A stretch of 64,000 nt of DNA from Typhlomys cinereus (GCA_023101885.1 JALPQD010000044.1:1116001-1180000), one strand, 5' to 3'; positions 46,926 to 59,005 are shown, counted from the stretch's first letter. Numbers and translations are program-made. The notes: generated by a model not told the origin, from the sequence alone.

Positions 46926-47556
46926 AAATAATAACCATAAAATACATCACTTCAAAATTTTTATTTACATTTTGCTTTAGAATTTTAATTTCTCATGTTA
47001 GAGAAATACTCTGAACATGTTTCAGGCTTTTGTAAATTGTCGAGGTTTTGATTATAAGCAAAATTGCAAACTTTATGATTGTGCTACAGATTCTTTAAAA
47101 ACCCTGGATGGTCAGCTGCTGGTAAAAGGAGAGAGTAGCTACTGCTGGAGGTCCCAGCCCACAAAGGGAACCTACTAACTGTAAAAGAAGGGGTAAAAAA
47201 TGATTGTGGATCCTAAGGTCCAGGGGCCTCCACAAAGGATGAGTAAATCTCAAATGACATCAGCGCTAACAACGAAAAAAAACACAATCATTCTGGTTTG
47301 AACAAACAAAATAAAGGTCTACATATCATGACCAAAAGATACCAGAAAGCAAAGATCTAGGGAAAGCCCTCAGTTTAAAATACAAATTGTATTCAAACTC
47401 TAAACTTACAGATTGTTTAATTGCAGAATTGGTCCCAACCTTCTTAGGCAGATCAGGAGAATGTAAGCAAATGGGCTTACATTCATGGCTCCACATTCCT
47501 ACAGCCTGTAACTGTTATCTTACATGAAAAAGTCTATGGAGGTGCAATTAACTTAC
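46926..47556. other. Unassigned DNA
   Basis: Nothing recognised. Confidence 0.35.
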
Positions 47557-48109
47557 AGCTCTTGAGATGGAAGATGGTGAATTATCCAGCCCCAAAGCAC
47601 TAACAGAGATTCCTGTAAGACAAGGCAGAGGGGGTTCACTGTGTGAAAACACAGCAATGCAGGAGAGGTTTGAGGTGCCACCATGAAGACTGCAGTCATA
47701 CAGTGATGGCACATCCATTATGCTTTCAATATTCATTTCTCCACAGATTTCCCTCTCTACAGAACTCTGAACAACTTTCTTGCACAAAACCATGGGGTCA
47801 GCATTTCCTTCTAATGCAATAAGAAACTCAAAGAAATGAAAATTTTCCATAATGGCCTTGACATTATTTTTCAGTTCTCTTCTGATTTTTTTTCCCCACA
47901 GCTTTCAGTGCCCAAAGCTCCTCCCTTAATTCCTCTTTCTTGGTCTATCTCTCAATGTTGGTTTTATGAAAAAAAATGATGAACTTAGCCTTTCCCACTC
48001 ATCACTTAATCTCTTTCTCTCTGCTATATTGTAAATCCTCCTATCCCAACTTTCTCTTTGAAGATGACGTTTGCGAAATCCATCCTCAGAGCCATCAATA
48101 TTCTGTATC
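47557..48109 (-). pseudogene. Broken coding relic, coiled-coil-like, unidentified
   Basis: Three consecutive minus-strand frames join into protein-like sequence. 48109 to about 47977 gives segments such as RKRHLQRESWDRRIY and AERKRLSDEWERLSS. About 47963-47890 gives KKEELREELWALKAVGKK. About 47886-47553 gives RRELKNNVKAIMENFHFFEF and continues through LIALEGNADPMVLC. The two frame changes fall in homopolymers (T8 and A8 on the minus strand), and one internal TAG is present. The first two thirds have the charged, Leu/Glu/Lys-rich look of a coiled coil. The piece is bounded by an acceptor-like TCTTCAG before 48109 and a consensus donor GTAAGT at 47556-47551. It could be a dead exon of a multicopy rodent gene. 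I do not recognise the family. Confidence 0.45.
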
Positions 48110-48251
48110 CTGAAGACTCATTTATTTCTCTAGTAAATATCTCTTTGGTTCTTGACTTACCTTGGTACTATTACAGAGGAAACTAAAGAATACAGATCAA
48201 TAGGCTGCAGACGGAAAAAAGTTGAGAGCATAACAACATTGGCTCTCTTCT
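48110..48251. other. Unassigned DNA
   Basis: Short gap before the CT array. Confidence 0.3.
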
Positions 48252-48550
<299 letters not shown>

Positions 48551-48614
48551 TTCAAGTAGACTAATTGATCAAGGAAATTGGGTCTAAGATGATGCTCCTG
48601 GCTAGAAAAAATAT

Positions 48615-48945
48615 TGTCCTAGTTTGAATGTGAATAGTCTTCTACAGGTTCATGTGTTTGAATCCTTAAATTGATGTTTGAGAAGGTTCTGGCAACTTTT
48701 GGAGGTGCAGTCTTACTGAAGTAAGGTTGGTTAGTCATACCCTGCTTCCTGGAGGAATATGCTATTAGAGTTATAGCTGGCAGTTTTCTCTTTCAACTTC
48801 CATGATGGACTTGACTTAAGCTGCCTGCAGCTTCTACCAGGCAACCATGTCTTTCTGCCATAATGGGCTGAATCTTCCCTATGGAGGTGTAAGCCAAATA
48901 AATCTCCCTTTAGGTTTTTTTGAGTTTGAGTGATATCTCATAACA
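48615..48945 (+). mobile_element. MaLR-type solo LTR
   Basis: TGTCCTAGTTTGAATGTGAA starts it. CAACTTTTGGAGGTGCAG, GATGGACTTGACTTAAGCTG and GCCAAATAAATCTCCC follow, and it ends GATATCTCATAACA. No clear 5-bp duplication remains. Confidence 0.85.
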
Positions 48946-49094
48946 AACAAATAAAATATATGTAGTGTAAAATAGAACATTATGCATATTGATTGAGAGT
49001 GGCTGATGATGACCAAGCAAAGGACATGGGAAAAAAACCAGCAACAGAAAATAGATTAGAATTCATACTGCCTGCTTTTGTTCCTTAAATAAGA
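48946..49094. other. Unassigned DNA
   Basis: Short gap. Confidence 0.3.
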
Positions 49095-49465
49095 GGGAAC
49101 AGGGCTGAGGTGATGATGCAGCATTGAAAGCATCTGCATGCAAGCAAGACAACTGGAGTCCCAATGACCAGACACCATAGGAAACAGCTGATGGGCATGG
49201 CAACCTGACTGGAATTCTAGGCCCAGAACGCAGATAACCAGAATCCTCAGAGATATGTGGCTAGACATATAAACCCTTTAGTTGAATGCTGTGTTTGACT
49301 AGAAACTTTGTCTCAAAGGAATAAGACATAAGAATCATCAAGATTGATTCTCGTTATGAACCTCAAGGTGCCCCATGCATGTACCCACATGTTTTCTTAC
49401 GTACCTCCACATACATGTGCACCCATACAAATACAAACACACACCCCCACACACAAATACAAAAG
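49095..49465 (+). mobile_element. B4-like SINE
   Basis: GGGCTGAGGTGATGATGCAG starts it. CTGGAATTCTAGGCCCAG is the B1-type core, GAAACTTTGTCTCAAAGG follows, and CACATACATGTGCACCC is the tail. Confidence 0.65.
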
Positions 49466-50346
49466 AAAAAAGATGAGAGAATCTAGTTGGAGGCTGGTGC
49501 AATTGCTGGTTTCTTCTTGAAATGGTCTTTCTTTCTGCCTGAATCCTTTCAGGTTTTTTATTAAAACAAGCCTGTCTCTGATTATCCCATCATGAATGGC
49601 ACCCAATAATCTCTCTCCAAACTTCCAAACCCATTCCTACTCAAGTTTCTCAGTGGCACTTATCAGCCACTATAATGCAAGACATTGTATGCTCCTGTGA
49701 CTTGTGACCTGTCTGGTGGGTTAAGCTTACCTTCCTCCAGAATGAAACTTACCTCTTCCACTGAGGCTTAAACCTGACCTCCTTGTTCACTACTGGTATC
49801 CTTGTTTCAAAGCATAAGCAGCCCTTCAGGCACAGTAGACAGCAAAGACACATTTGCCACCTGTTTAAGACAAAAACAAAAACACAGATTCAAGCAAATT
49901 ATTGCACACACAGGACCATGCTCTGTGTCTGACTGCCTCCAAGCCTGGTTTCTTTCAGCCTAAAACCCTCCTCCCACCTCTCACACCACTCAGAGGAGTT
50001 TCTATTTATCTTGTAATATTTTGTTGACTGTGATTTCTTTTGTAAAACATCTTCTCTACCCATTTTCCTCACTCTCACACAAGGTATAGCATTCTATTTT
50101 CATATCTTACACTTGAATTTATAGAAGCATACATTTTGTTATATGGATTTATTGATCTGTCTCTCTTCATTACAAATACAGAATTTTCCAAGTCAAAATC
50201 ATATTTAGTTGATCAGAACAAAGAAATTCATGCTACTTCCCTCTACTTTCTATTTTGTGTCATTTGAGAAGCTTTACAGAAAATGACATATGAATTACAT
50301 CCTTAGAAAATACACAGAAATTCACCTGGTAGAATGAGGGTACATG
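49466..50346. other. Unassigned DNA
   Basis: C/T-rich in part; nothing recognised. Confidence 0.35.
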
Positions 50347-50590
50347 TTATGATTTGAATACAACCCGAAAGATCCACATCCTTAAAACCTCATTCTCAAT
50401 GCAGTAGTTAGGAAGTGGGAGATAGGGGGCTAGTAGGGCCCTTAAGTGGCACCTCAAGGGAAATAAATAGATTATGAGAAACTACCCACAGAATTGGTGG
50501 CCATCCCATAGCAGTAGACTCTGATATTCAGGCCTGGGTTAACTTGTTGGGAGCGGGTTTCTTCAAGGAGGGGGTCTGGGGTTTCCCACA
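50347..50590 (+). mobile_element. Ancient MaLR (MLT/MST-like) LTR relic
   Basis: GTTATGATTTGAATACAACC starts it and AAACCTCATTCTCAATGCAG follows, in the order of old MaLR LTRs. The right half is too diverged to follow. Confidence 0.45.
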
Positions 50591-51614
50591 AGGACTCCCT
50601 CCAGGTGATGCTGTCCATCGTGGGATTCTATACCATCAGGTATAGCTGCCTGAGCTGGGACTCTCAGCCTCACTTAAACAGGATACAAAATATCATTATC
50701 TTTATTTTAAAGAAAAGCCTGCAGTACTTTCTTATAGTAGTGCAGAATAGACTCAGTACAGAGCCTAATAATTAGGAACTAAATCTCTACTTTCTTTATA
50801 TACAAAACAGAAATATAGATTCTTATAATCATGTTCAGTTACTTCATGGAGTGTCTATACCACCTTTTATCATACTATTGTATTTATTGAAATTTTTATA
50901 TAGAAATTTGGAATTCTCATTTATAGAGGAATTCTCATATGAGAAATATGACCAGCTGTAAGTATTGAAAATCCTAAATCCACAAGGCAAACAGAGAAAA
51001 AGTAGAATTAAATTTTAGGACTCTGTTTTCTTATTTTTTTTTCTGAAGACAATGTGATCAGACATGCAACTCCTCTGAGTCTTTAGTAACAGTGTGAGAA
51101 ACAGACAGAAATTATCTCAGCACACGAGGAATATACAAAGTGCACCCTGAGAGGAAAGGACCACCCACTGCCAGGAAATCTGCTCATTTAGCTACCATTC
51201 AATTTCAGGTGAGAGGCTCTACTTATCCTTTAGGTGGCAAAATCATTCACTTTCCAAGAAATTAAACTATTTGGCATTGAAATAAAATTGCTCAGAACTT
51301 GGGCTCTCCTCCAATTAGTTGCCTACATCGTGGGGGATGATTGATTAGAAAGACAGATTTTTTATTATTGGAGGCTGCCTAACAGACCTTTCTACTTTTT
51401 TGAATACTTGACTTTCTTCCCCTTCTATAGGCTTGAGATTGCCACAGAAAAGGCCAAAGTATCGCACATGTGCTATGGCACTTTGGACAAGAGGTTCAGA
51501 AAAAGGCACCAGACTTGCCGGGAGGTGCCGTTTCATTGTAGCTATGAATGCTCTACCTTGGGATGCTCCCTCACCTCTATTTAATCCTCCTCCACAGTGT
51601 CGAACTTCCTACAG
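50591..51614. other. Unassigned DNA
   Basis: Nothing recognised. Confidence 0.35.
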
Positions 51615-51695
51615 GTGGATGAGGTGGTCAGTGTCCATAATCCTAGCACTCAAGGAAATCAAAGCTGGAGAATGACATATTCAAGTCTCTCTTGG
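51615..51695 (+). mobile_element. B1-like fragment
   Basis: ATGAGGTGGTCAGTGTCCAT, AATCCTAGCACTCAAGG and CAAAGCTGGAGAATGACAT follow B1. Confidence 0.5.
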
Positions 51696-52284
51696 GCTAA
51701 AAATGAATGAATCAGTTAATACATAGTGGAAGAAACTTTGCAATGGTGTTACGTATCTGTGTGAATATTATTTTCCATTGCAAATGGTCTCTAGCTTCTC
51801 CCCTCTCTCTGACCTCAGCCCATCATTTTGCCTATGACCGAAGCACATAGCCTGCTTCTTTCTGATCTTAAATTAGATTTAATGTTAAATTCTGAGGACT
51901 CCTTGATCATGCTTCAAAAGTGCATCACACTTCAGCTGTTCTGATATATCGTGCTGTGACTTCCTATTTGAAACATTTATAATGCTATTTATTTGCATAT
52001 ATGCATATATATTCTCTCCCTATAAGAATATACATGTGCACTCCTAAGGACAGAACCTATGTTTTCTTAAGTTTCTCTCTCAACTGCTTAAAACAGCATC
52101 CTGTATGTAGTTCTTCAACAGACACGTTAACTAAATAAAAACAACAAAAATACCATAAGAAAGTAGTAGACTTTAGTGAACTCAAGGAAAAAACTTAAGA
52201 AAATGGTAAACTCTCTCAGAAAAGAATATGTGTAAAAGATGCTCAAGTAAGGACATCCAAGTGAAAGGTGCTGTGTGATACTTT
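51696..52284. other. AT-rich DNA
   Basis: Nothing recognised. Confidence 0.35.
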
Positions 52285-52689
52285 TCTGTGGAGAAACCAC
52301 ACAACTATCTACTCACTCCAGATAGGAATATGATTACACCAAGATCCAACTTAATGAACCAACTAGTTTATTGAAGTTACTTATAGGAGTAGTGGTGAGG
52401 GTTAGTTACAGGAGCAGAAATGACTCAAAAGACAGCTACCTCATCAGCAAACTTACTCTGGTATAGTTGAGACTCATAATAGCTTATAAAGCTCCTTAGA
52501 ACAAGTCATGGCCCAATGCCAGCAATAGATGGACATGGATACCACCTCTCCCAAGGTCTAGGGAAGATTTCAGAAGGTGGGGAATCTGAGCAGGCCCATA
52601 GTTGAGCTGTTGAGCAGCCAAGCAGTCTGGAAGAGACAACAATCAGCGTGGAGGAGACTCTGCTAGGAGCAAGTCTTGTAGCAGAGAGT
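52285..52689. mobile_element. Rodent LTR-like repeat, family uncertain
   Basis: AACCAACTAGTTTATTGAAG, TTACTTATAGGAGTAGTGG, CAGGAGCAGAAATGACTCAA and AAGACAGCTACCTCATC match in order a mouse LTR-like repeat I remember only in outline. Confidence 0.45.
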
Positions 52690-52832
52690 CCGGGAGTTCA
52701 ACTCCTGCAAGGCTCATCTTGTCTCAACGGAAAAGAAAGAAAAATGTAGGTGGTTCCTAAAGAAAAACCCCTAAATTTGTCCTTTGGACTTTACATGCAT
52801 TACCTATTGACAAGTGTGTGCATGTGTTCATA

Positions 52833-52870
<38 letters not shown>

Positions 52871-52875
52871 GCACA
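52690..52875 (+). mobile_element. B4 SINE 3' part with CA tail
   Basis: ATCTTGTCTCAACGGAAAAG, AATGTAGGTGGTTCCTAAAG and TTGTCCTTTGGACTTTACAT match the B4 end. A CA array lies at 52833-52866. Confidence 0.55.
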
Positions 52876-53302
52876 CAAATCTGAGGACAGTTTCATCCAA
52901 TGTTCTTATCTACAGACAGCCAAGATATCCTTCAAGTGTCAGGGCTTCAAAGCTAGAGTTTAAGCGAGAAGAGATCAAGATGTGCTGTGCGCCAGTGATC
53001 TTCATGAGTCTGTTTCAAGGAACTTCTTCAAAACAAAGATGATCAGACACTTGTACAAAATGACAGATAAACACATGGCAGAATAGAAAGGAAAATTATG
53101 GTCCCATGGGAAAAGAGCCTTTCAGTCCATGGACAGCATGAAGCCTCTTGCCAGCTGAGAAAGAATTCCAACACTAATAACACTATTCATAAACATTGCT
53201 GGCATGCAGCTAATGTTCCTTTACTATTGGGTTTTCATTAAAATAGTAATGAACCATGCTTAAGGCCTGAATATATATGTCTCGAAGTATTGTTCCATTC
53301 CT
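52876..53302. other. Unassigned DNA
   Basis: Nothing recognised. Confidence 0.35.
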
Positions 53303-53316
53303 TTCCCCAGCCTTTT

Positions 53317-53810
53317 TTTTTAATTTTTTTTATTTCCAATCATGCAAACTTAACAGGTACACCGGTCCTCTCCCTTCCTCCACCCCCCAGACACCGTGCT
53401 CCCTCCCTTTCACTCCCCCCTTCCCTCCCTATCCCCCAGTGCCTCCTCCCCATCCCTGGAGCATCCTTTAATGTATTGCATGCCAAATTCTCCTCTGGGT
53501 CCTCCTTTCTGATGAGGTGCAAGGACCCAGCAGCATTTCCCAAAACCCTTTCCTGTGTTCCCTTTAAGCATAGGAACACTACTATGGCTGTCAATTCCTT
53601 GCCTCCAAGGATCCTAGTGCCTTTAGCCCATGCTAGACTTTGTGGGATCAATAATGTGTTGGACATGCAAAGTCCTATTATGATTGCTTCGGCCCTAACT
53701 TATGTGGAGTATCTTGCATATCATTACTCCTCCCATCCTTGTGCTCTTACAATCTTACTGCCCCCTCTTCCGCAAATTTCCCTGAGCTTCAGGATGGGGA
53801 CAGATTAGGC
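53317..53810 (-). mobile_element. L1 3' end, subfamily B, 5'-truncated
   Basis: A T-run (its A-tail) leads into TGCAAACTTAACAGGTACAC, the reversed G-rich tract, and GGAGCATCCTTTAATGTATT (subfamily B mark). A perfect 14-bp duplication TTCCCCAGCCTTTT flanks it (53303-53316 and 53811-53824). The 172- and 108-codon frames inside are L1 3' UTR read-through. Confidence 0.93.
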
Positions 53811-53824
53811 TTCCCCAGCCTTTT

Positions 53825-54129
53825 CTAAGTTTTGTTTGAGATCTCATCCTTGCAAACAAATATCTCTGTGGTCCTACAGCCTTAGCTTATAGGTTGTGAT
53901 CCTGTTAGATGCCCCTCCAGAACTGCCTAGTGGCCACATTTATGTGCTCTAGCAATCCTTTGAGGATAGTTGCTTCAAACCCCACCCAAATCCAATATAT
54001 ATGACTATTGTAGAAACAAGGAGGTGGGATTCTCTTTCAAAGAAACACATACCCTGGTGTATCTTCATTTCTTCCCCAGTAACTTTTTTTTTTTTTTAAA
54101 AAAAAACACTTTTCCTTAAAATCTTTATT
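53825..54129. other. Unassigned DNA
   Basis: Includes a T16/A9 run near 54080-54110; nothing else recognised. Confidence 0.35.
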
Positions 54130-54960
54130 TATTGCTGGGAAAATGGTTCAATGGTTTACTGGGCAAACATGAGAATCTGAACCTCTGAACCATGGTCACA
54201 CAGCATATAACCTCAGTGTTGGAAAGGGCAGACAGAGGGGGCTCATTGGTTTATCCTGGCCACTGGCTTAGCTCCTTCCAAGTCCAATGAAAAGCTCTAT
54301 CTCAAGTGAATAAGATGGGCAGTGGTAGAACTAGGCCAGCCTAATCTCCCCGCATCCTGAAGCTCAGGGACATTTGCGGAAGAGGGGGCGGTAAGAGTGT
54401 AAGAGCAAAAGGATGGGAGGAGCAATGATTTGCAAGATTCTCTACACTAGTTAGGGCCGAAGCAATCACAATAGGACTTTGCATGCCCTGCGCAATGTCC
54501 AACACACTATTGACCTCACAAAGTTTAGCATCAGCTAAAGGCACCAAGATCCTTGGAGGCAAGGGATTGACAGCCACAGTAGTGTTCCTGTGCTTAAGGG
54601 GAACACGAGAAAGGGTTCAGGGAAATGCCACTGGGTCCTTGTACGTCATCGGAGAGGAGGACCCAGAGGAGAGTTAGGCATACACAATAAAGGACTCTCT
54701 GGGAATTGGGGGGGGGGCACTGGAGGATGCGGAGAGAGGGAGAGGGAGCAGAGGGTTCGGGGGGAGGAGGAGGGAGGGAGGGAACTGGTCTACCTATTAA
54801 GTTTGTATGAGCGGAAATAATAAAAAATGTATTAAAAAAAAAGATGGGCAGTGGTAGAGCAGGACACACATTGTCTTTCTCTGACCTCTATGTTAGCATA
54901 AGCACACCCACATCCACATACATATTCATATACCACACACACAAATGCACACATATTTTT
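54130..54960 (+). mobile_element. B4-like SINE split by an L1
   Basis: The left part is TTGCTGGGAAAATGGTTCAA, ATAACCTCAGTGTTGGAAAG and CAATGAAAAGCTCTATCTCA. The right part (TTTCTCTGACCTCTATG then an ACACCCACATCC tail) resumes at 54859. Confidence 0.7.
54330..54840 (+). mobile_element. L1 3' end, subfamily A, 5'-truncated, nested in a B4 SINE
   Basis: It runs from CTAGGCCAGCCTAATCTCC to TTTGTATGAGCGGAAATAAT and an A-tail. A perfect 18-bp duplication AAGATGGGCAGTGGTAGA flanks it (54312-54329 and 54841-54858), both halves being B4 sequence. Confidence 0.95.
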
Positions 54961-55405
54961 AAAGAAATCTGTAATTAAAATTTCTTTTAGAAGATACCTA
55001 CTCTGTTTCATTGTGACTTACTTTGAAACTAGTCTTTCTGTATTAAAAAAGGATATGATATTGCCTGAATCAAGGTCCCTAGAAGATTAAGGGTACTCCT
55101 CAGGCTGCTACGGTGATAGCATGGAATTGCTATCACCCCTACTGCTCTTGGCAAGTAGCATTATAACATATCCAACTGCAGAACTGAAACTACTGTGAGT
55201 CAATGCACGGTGAAAAAATGGCATAAGCAACAGAGTCTAAAAAGGTTTAGGAAAGATGAGTGAAAACTGAGCAGAGAAAAAGGGGACAAGAAGAAACTAG
55301 AATGAAATGACTGCAGAAAGATAACAGGCATGAGACAATAATACTGTTTGAATTTCACAAAGCTGATAGCAAATCACGTAAAGCATTGACTAAAAGCTCT
55401 TTAAG
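54961..55405. other. Unassigned DNA
   Basis: Nothing recognised. Confidence 0.35.
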
Positions 55406-55415
55406 AAGTAGATAT

Positions 55416-55632
55416 TGGGGCTGGAGAGGTGGCTCACGGGTTAAGCCTTTGCCTTGCAGGCAGAAGGCCCTGAGTTCAGAACCTAGACCCCATGTATAGA
55501 CACGGGCGGAAGCGGGGGCCGCCTGCATTTCTGGTCCTGGTGGGCGAAGCCTGTGAATCCCTGGGCAGAGTAAACAAGGAGGAGGTGGAGGCGGTCATGA
55601 TGGTTCCCGAATTCACTCGTGGTTCTACACAC

Positions 55633-55681
<49 letters not shown>

Positions 55682-55723
55682 ATACATATATACACACTCA
55701 CGCACAGTTGAATTAAAAAAAAA
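55416..55723 (+). mobile_element. Young family Y SINE, full length
   Basis: GGGGCTGGAGAGGTGGCTCA starts it, the B box reads GAGTTCAGAACC (one change from the consensus GGATCC), a CA array lies at 55639-55679, and the tail is GTTGAATTAAAAAAAAAA. A 10-bp duplication AAGTAGATAT flanks it (55406-55415 and 55724-55733). Confidence 0.92.
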
Positions 55724-55733
55724 AAGTAGATAT

Positions 55734-56040
55734 CCACATCTGAGTCCGAATTAATGGATAAAGAAACAAGGAAGGGTGGTGATTGTGAGCTAATCAAGAT
55801 GCCCCAGTCATACTGCTAAACATTTGCTGTTCATCCAGGGCAGTTCCTGCATATTGGACTGAGTGGACAGCCTCTGCAGCTCTGCCTCAGCCATCACCTA
55901 GCCCAGGGCAATTAAAATCAGCAACCCCAGCTTGCATCAGCACTAGTTACACAGATAAAGCTCAGGGAATAAGGAAATCACCCTTGACTACTAGAAAGCA
56001 GACACAGACTGGAACAGGGTTTAACCCAAAAGCAAGATGT
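55734..56040. other. Unassigned DNA
   Basis: Nothing recognised. Confidence 0.35.
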
Positions 56041-56240
56041 CAGGACTTGGGAGATGGCCCTACAAGCAAAAAAAAAAAAAAAAAAAAAAAACAAAACCTG
56101 AGTCTGCATCCCAGAGGAATCCAGGATGATTTCTGAAATCACCTTTGGGACTCCATGGACACATTTGTTGCCCTCTAATACATACAGGCACACAAGCACT
56201 CACACAAACACAAACAAGTAAATAAATATTTTTTTAAAAA
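56041..56240 (+). mobile_element. Family X SINE, internally deleted
   Basis: The head GGACTTGGGAGATGGCCC jumps through an A23 run (56069-56091) and a B box-like GAGTCTGCATCCC straight to ATCCAGGATGATTTCTGAAA and the CA tail. The middle of the family X body is missing. Confidence 0.65.
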
Positions 56241-56379
56241 AGAAATACTCATTAGAGAGCAGAGTACTTTGAAACATAATCTGTGAAGACTAAAAAAATG
56301 GATAAATTTCTAACTTTATATGACTAGTCAATAGTTAAGCCAGAAAACGTGAACAATATAAAATAGAACCATTATAAGA

Positions 56380-57300
56380 ATAAGGATCAAATAATCTTCC
56401 TGTAAAGAAAAGCCTTGAACCATGAGTTCATTGTTGAGCAGTATTAAACTTTTAAGAAAAGTCCTAACATCGACACTTCCCAAATTGTTCCACAAAATAG
56501 AAAGGGAAAGGTATTTGCCAAATATATTCTATGAAGCCAGTATTATTCTGATGGAAAAAACCAGATAAAGACACAACAAAAAAGAAAGCTATAGAAAATT
56601 TCCTTAATAAACATAGATGCAAAAGTTCTCCACATATCTCTTGTAAACAGAATTAAGAAGCTCATGCATGCATTATGACCAAGATACAGGGATACAAGGC
56701 TGTTTCAACAAATGCAAATCAATTAACTTATTTACTATATAAACAATCTTAAGAGCAGAAATCACAGCACAGGAAGTAGCCAAGAAATTAAGGGAAAGAA
56801 TTATATAAAATTAAGAGGTTTTAGCATAGCAAATAAGATGAACAACAGAGTGATCCAACAGCCTACAGAATGGGAGAAAATATAAACCATCAGACAGTGG
56901 GTTGGATTGATACCTAGAATATATAAAGATCTAGGGTAGATGAAATAGCTTAGAAGGTAATTTGCCTTAAAAACCTGATGACCTGAGTCCAATTTCTGGA
57001 AGTCCAAATGGTAAAAGGAGAGAACTGACTTATGAATATGTAAAATACTGCAAAAATTGAACAATAAACATATTGAAACTGCCAATCAACAATTGACTGA
57101 GTGAAATGAACAAATAGTTCTCAACAGAAATATGAATTGTCTATAAATACTTAAAAATTGTTTAACATCTCTGATCGTCACTAAAATGAAAATTGAAAGT
57201 AGTTAATCTTTCTCACCCAGGTCATAATACATACTCTTAAAGAAAAGCAATGATGGTGGCCAGGATGTGGGGACATCAGTAGATAACAGATACATTTCTC
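56380..57300 (+). mobile_element. Ancient L1 ORF2 relic
   Basis: GAAGCCAGTATTATTCTGAT, CCAGATAAAGACACAACAAA and AATAAACATAGATGCAAAAG correspond to the reverse transcriptase part of ORF2. CAGCCTACAGAATGGGAGAA and GATGGTGGCCAGGATGTGGGG are from its 3' third. Stops and indels are frequent and the intermediate part is deleted. A SINE (about 56934-57050) is inserted. Confidence 0.75.
56934..57050 (+). mobile_element. B2/B3-like SINE inside the L1 relic
   Basis: GGGTAGATGAAATAGCTTAG, ACCTGATGACCTGAGTCCAA and AAAAGGAGAGAACTGACTTA match the short SINE type; the CT tail is missing. Confidence 0.6.
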
Positions 57301-57666
57301 AAATTCAAAAGGAAAAATTTAAATAAAAGAATTAAGATTTGATAAATATAGAAAAACAATAAGTACAAAAGCATCATGAATACAAAAAGACACATGATAT
57401 ATATGGAATATATAACTTTTGAGATCAAATAACTGGTCAATATACATGACCTGGCTTGCTTTACTTACTATGGACACAAGTAATATTCAGACTGGCATGA
57501 AATACTCCCATGTTGGTGTACAAGACACATATGTAAAGCTTAGAATTCCTCAAAAATGCTGAAAATAAAGATATCAGCAAAGACATACCAGAAATGTGAA
57601 CAATAAAAAAGCAGGAATTGTACTTTGACAGCAAAGTAAATTTTAGGATATAAATTAAATGGCATA
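57301..57666. other. AT-rich DNA, possibly more L1 relic
   Basis: TTTGAGATCAAATAACTGG and nearby A-rich sequence may continue the L1; not firm. Confidence 0.3.
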
Positions 57667-57822
57667 GAGAGGGAAAAATAGTTCAGCAGGTATGCCACCT
57701 ACTCACAAGCCTTGCTGCCTGAGTTCAAACCTTAGAAACCTACAAAATAGGAGAGAACTGACCTTTGAAAGTTGTCCTCTGATCTCTACCTTTGTGCCAT
57801 GGCATATGCACGCTCTCTTTAG

Positions 57823-57881
<59 letters not shown>

Positions 57882-57905
57882 TCCTCTCTCAAATAAAAAA
57901 ATTAA
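57667..57905 (+). mobile_element. B2/B3-like SINE with (CT)n tail
   Basis: AAATAGTTCAGCAGGTATGC, the B box GAGTTCAAACC, GAAAGTTGTCCTCTGATCTC, a CT array (57824-57882), then CTCTCAAATAAAAAAATT. Confidence 0.75.
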
Positions 57906-57936
57906 AAAATGTTAATAAAAAATTTTAAAAACTATC

Positions 57937-58255
57937 TGTTATCACTGTCCCCCATAGGCTCACCTGCTTTTAATGTTTTGGTATGCAGATGGTGGTGTTA
58001 TTTGGGTAAGTGTTTGGGAATTTGGGAGGAGAGTCTAGCTGGAGGAAGTAGATCACTAGAATTTACTTTTGAATAATATATGTAGATTGTAAGCTAATCT
58101 TCTCTCTCCTTGCACTCTATGGATTCCTCTATACTCATCATCATGATGTTCTGCCTAAGCATATGGAGTCAAGCAGCATGGATGAATCTTGTCTAGGTAG
58201 AAGCCCAAATAAATCCTTCCTCCTTTAGGTTGCTATCTCTGGTATTTTGATCACA
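57937..58255 (+). mobile_element. MaLR-type solo LTR
   Basis: TGTTATCACTGTCCCCCATA starts it, TTTGGGAGGAGAGTCTAGC and CCCAAATAAATCCTTCC follow, and it ends TTTTGATCACA. Confidence 0.75.
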
Positions 58256-59005
58256 GATCTAAAAATGTATTCAATCCACCTTATTGATATAAGCACAAGA
58301 GGTTATATTCCTCCAAAAGCTAATAACAGCACAACACTTTAAAATCTGTGTGATATATGTGGAACAAAAGTTGGAGGATAATTTATAGCATCAGATATCT
58401 ACATCAGGATAAGAAAACTGCAACCCATTATAATGGCCAAATCTAGTTGTTGTCTATCTTGTATGTTCTGATGAAACACTCCATTTTTTATTCATATGTG
58501 TTCGGTGATTGTTTCAACCCTACAATTTCACAATTAACTGTGACAAACTATATGCCACAAACTTGCATGAAAAATATTTATAGACTTAGCAAATGAATAA
58601 ATAAATAGAAAACTAAGAGAATGAAAAGGTATTTAAGAAGGGGTATTTAGGAATAAATTATTTTTTTAACTAAGAATCAGTAAGTGTATCACCTCAGGAA
58701 GTCCCAAGCAAATTTATAACTAATAATTTGAAATATATTTTCAATTTTTGATTTTGAATTTATTCTTAATTTCACATTAGTTGCATATTATTTTGTTTTT
58801 AATTCCAAATCAACAAAGTATGTTTAAGCTTTAGAAAATATAGCTGTCATGTTTTAAAAAATAGAGAAAGCCATTCATACAAAATATCTGTGAATAAAAA
58901 TAATTTTCAGACCAGAACCATCAGAATTCAATGTTGGTAATTAAACAAAATGAAATGCAAAAAAGTTTGCTCTGCGTAGAATAACACCAAAGAATAAACA
59001 CAAAC
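58256..59005. other. Unassigned AT-rich DNA
   Basis: Nothing recognised. Confidence 0.4.

Noticed and set aside
53290..53808. 172-codon open frame (and 108 codons opposite)
   Set aside because: It coincides with a minus-strand L1 3' UTR flanked by a 14-bp duplication; the Pro/Ser-rich run is the G-rich tract read backwards.
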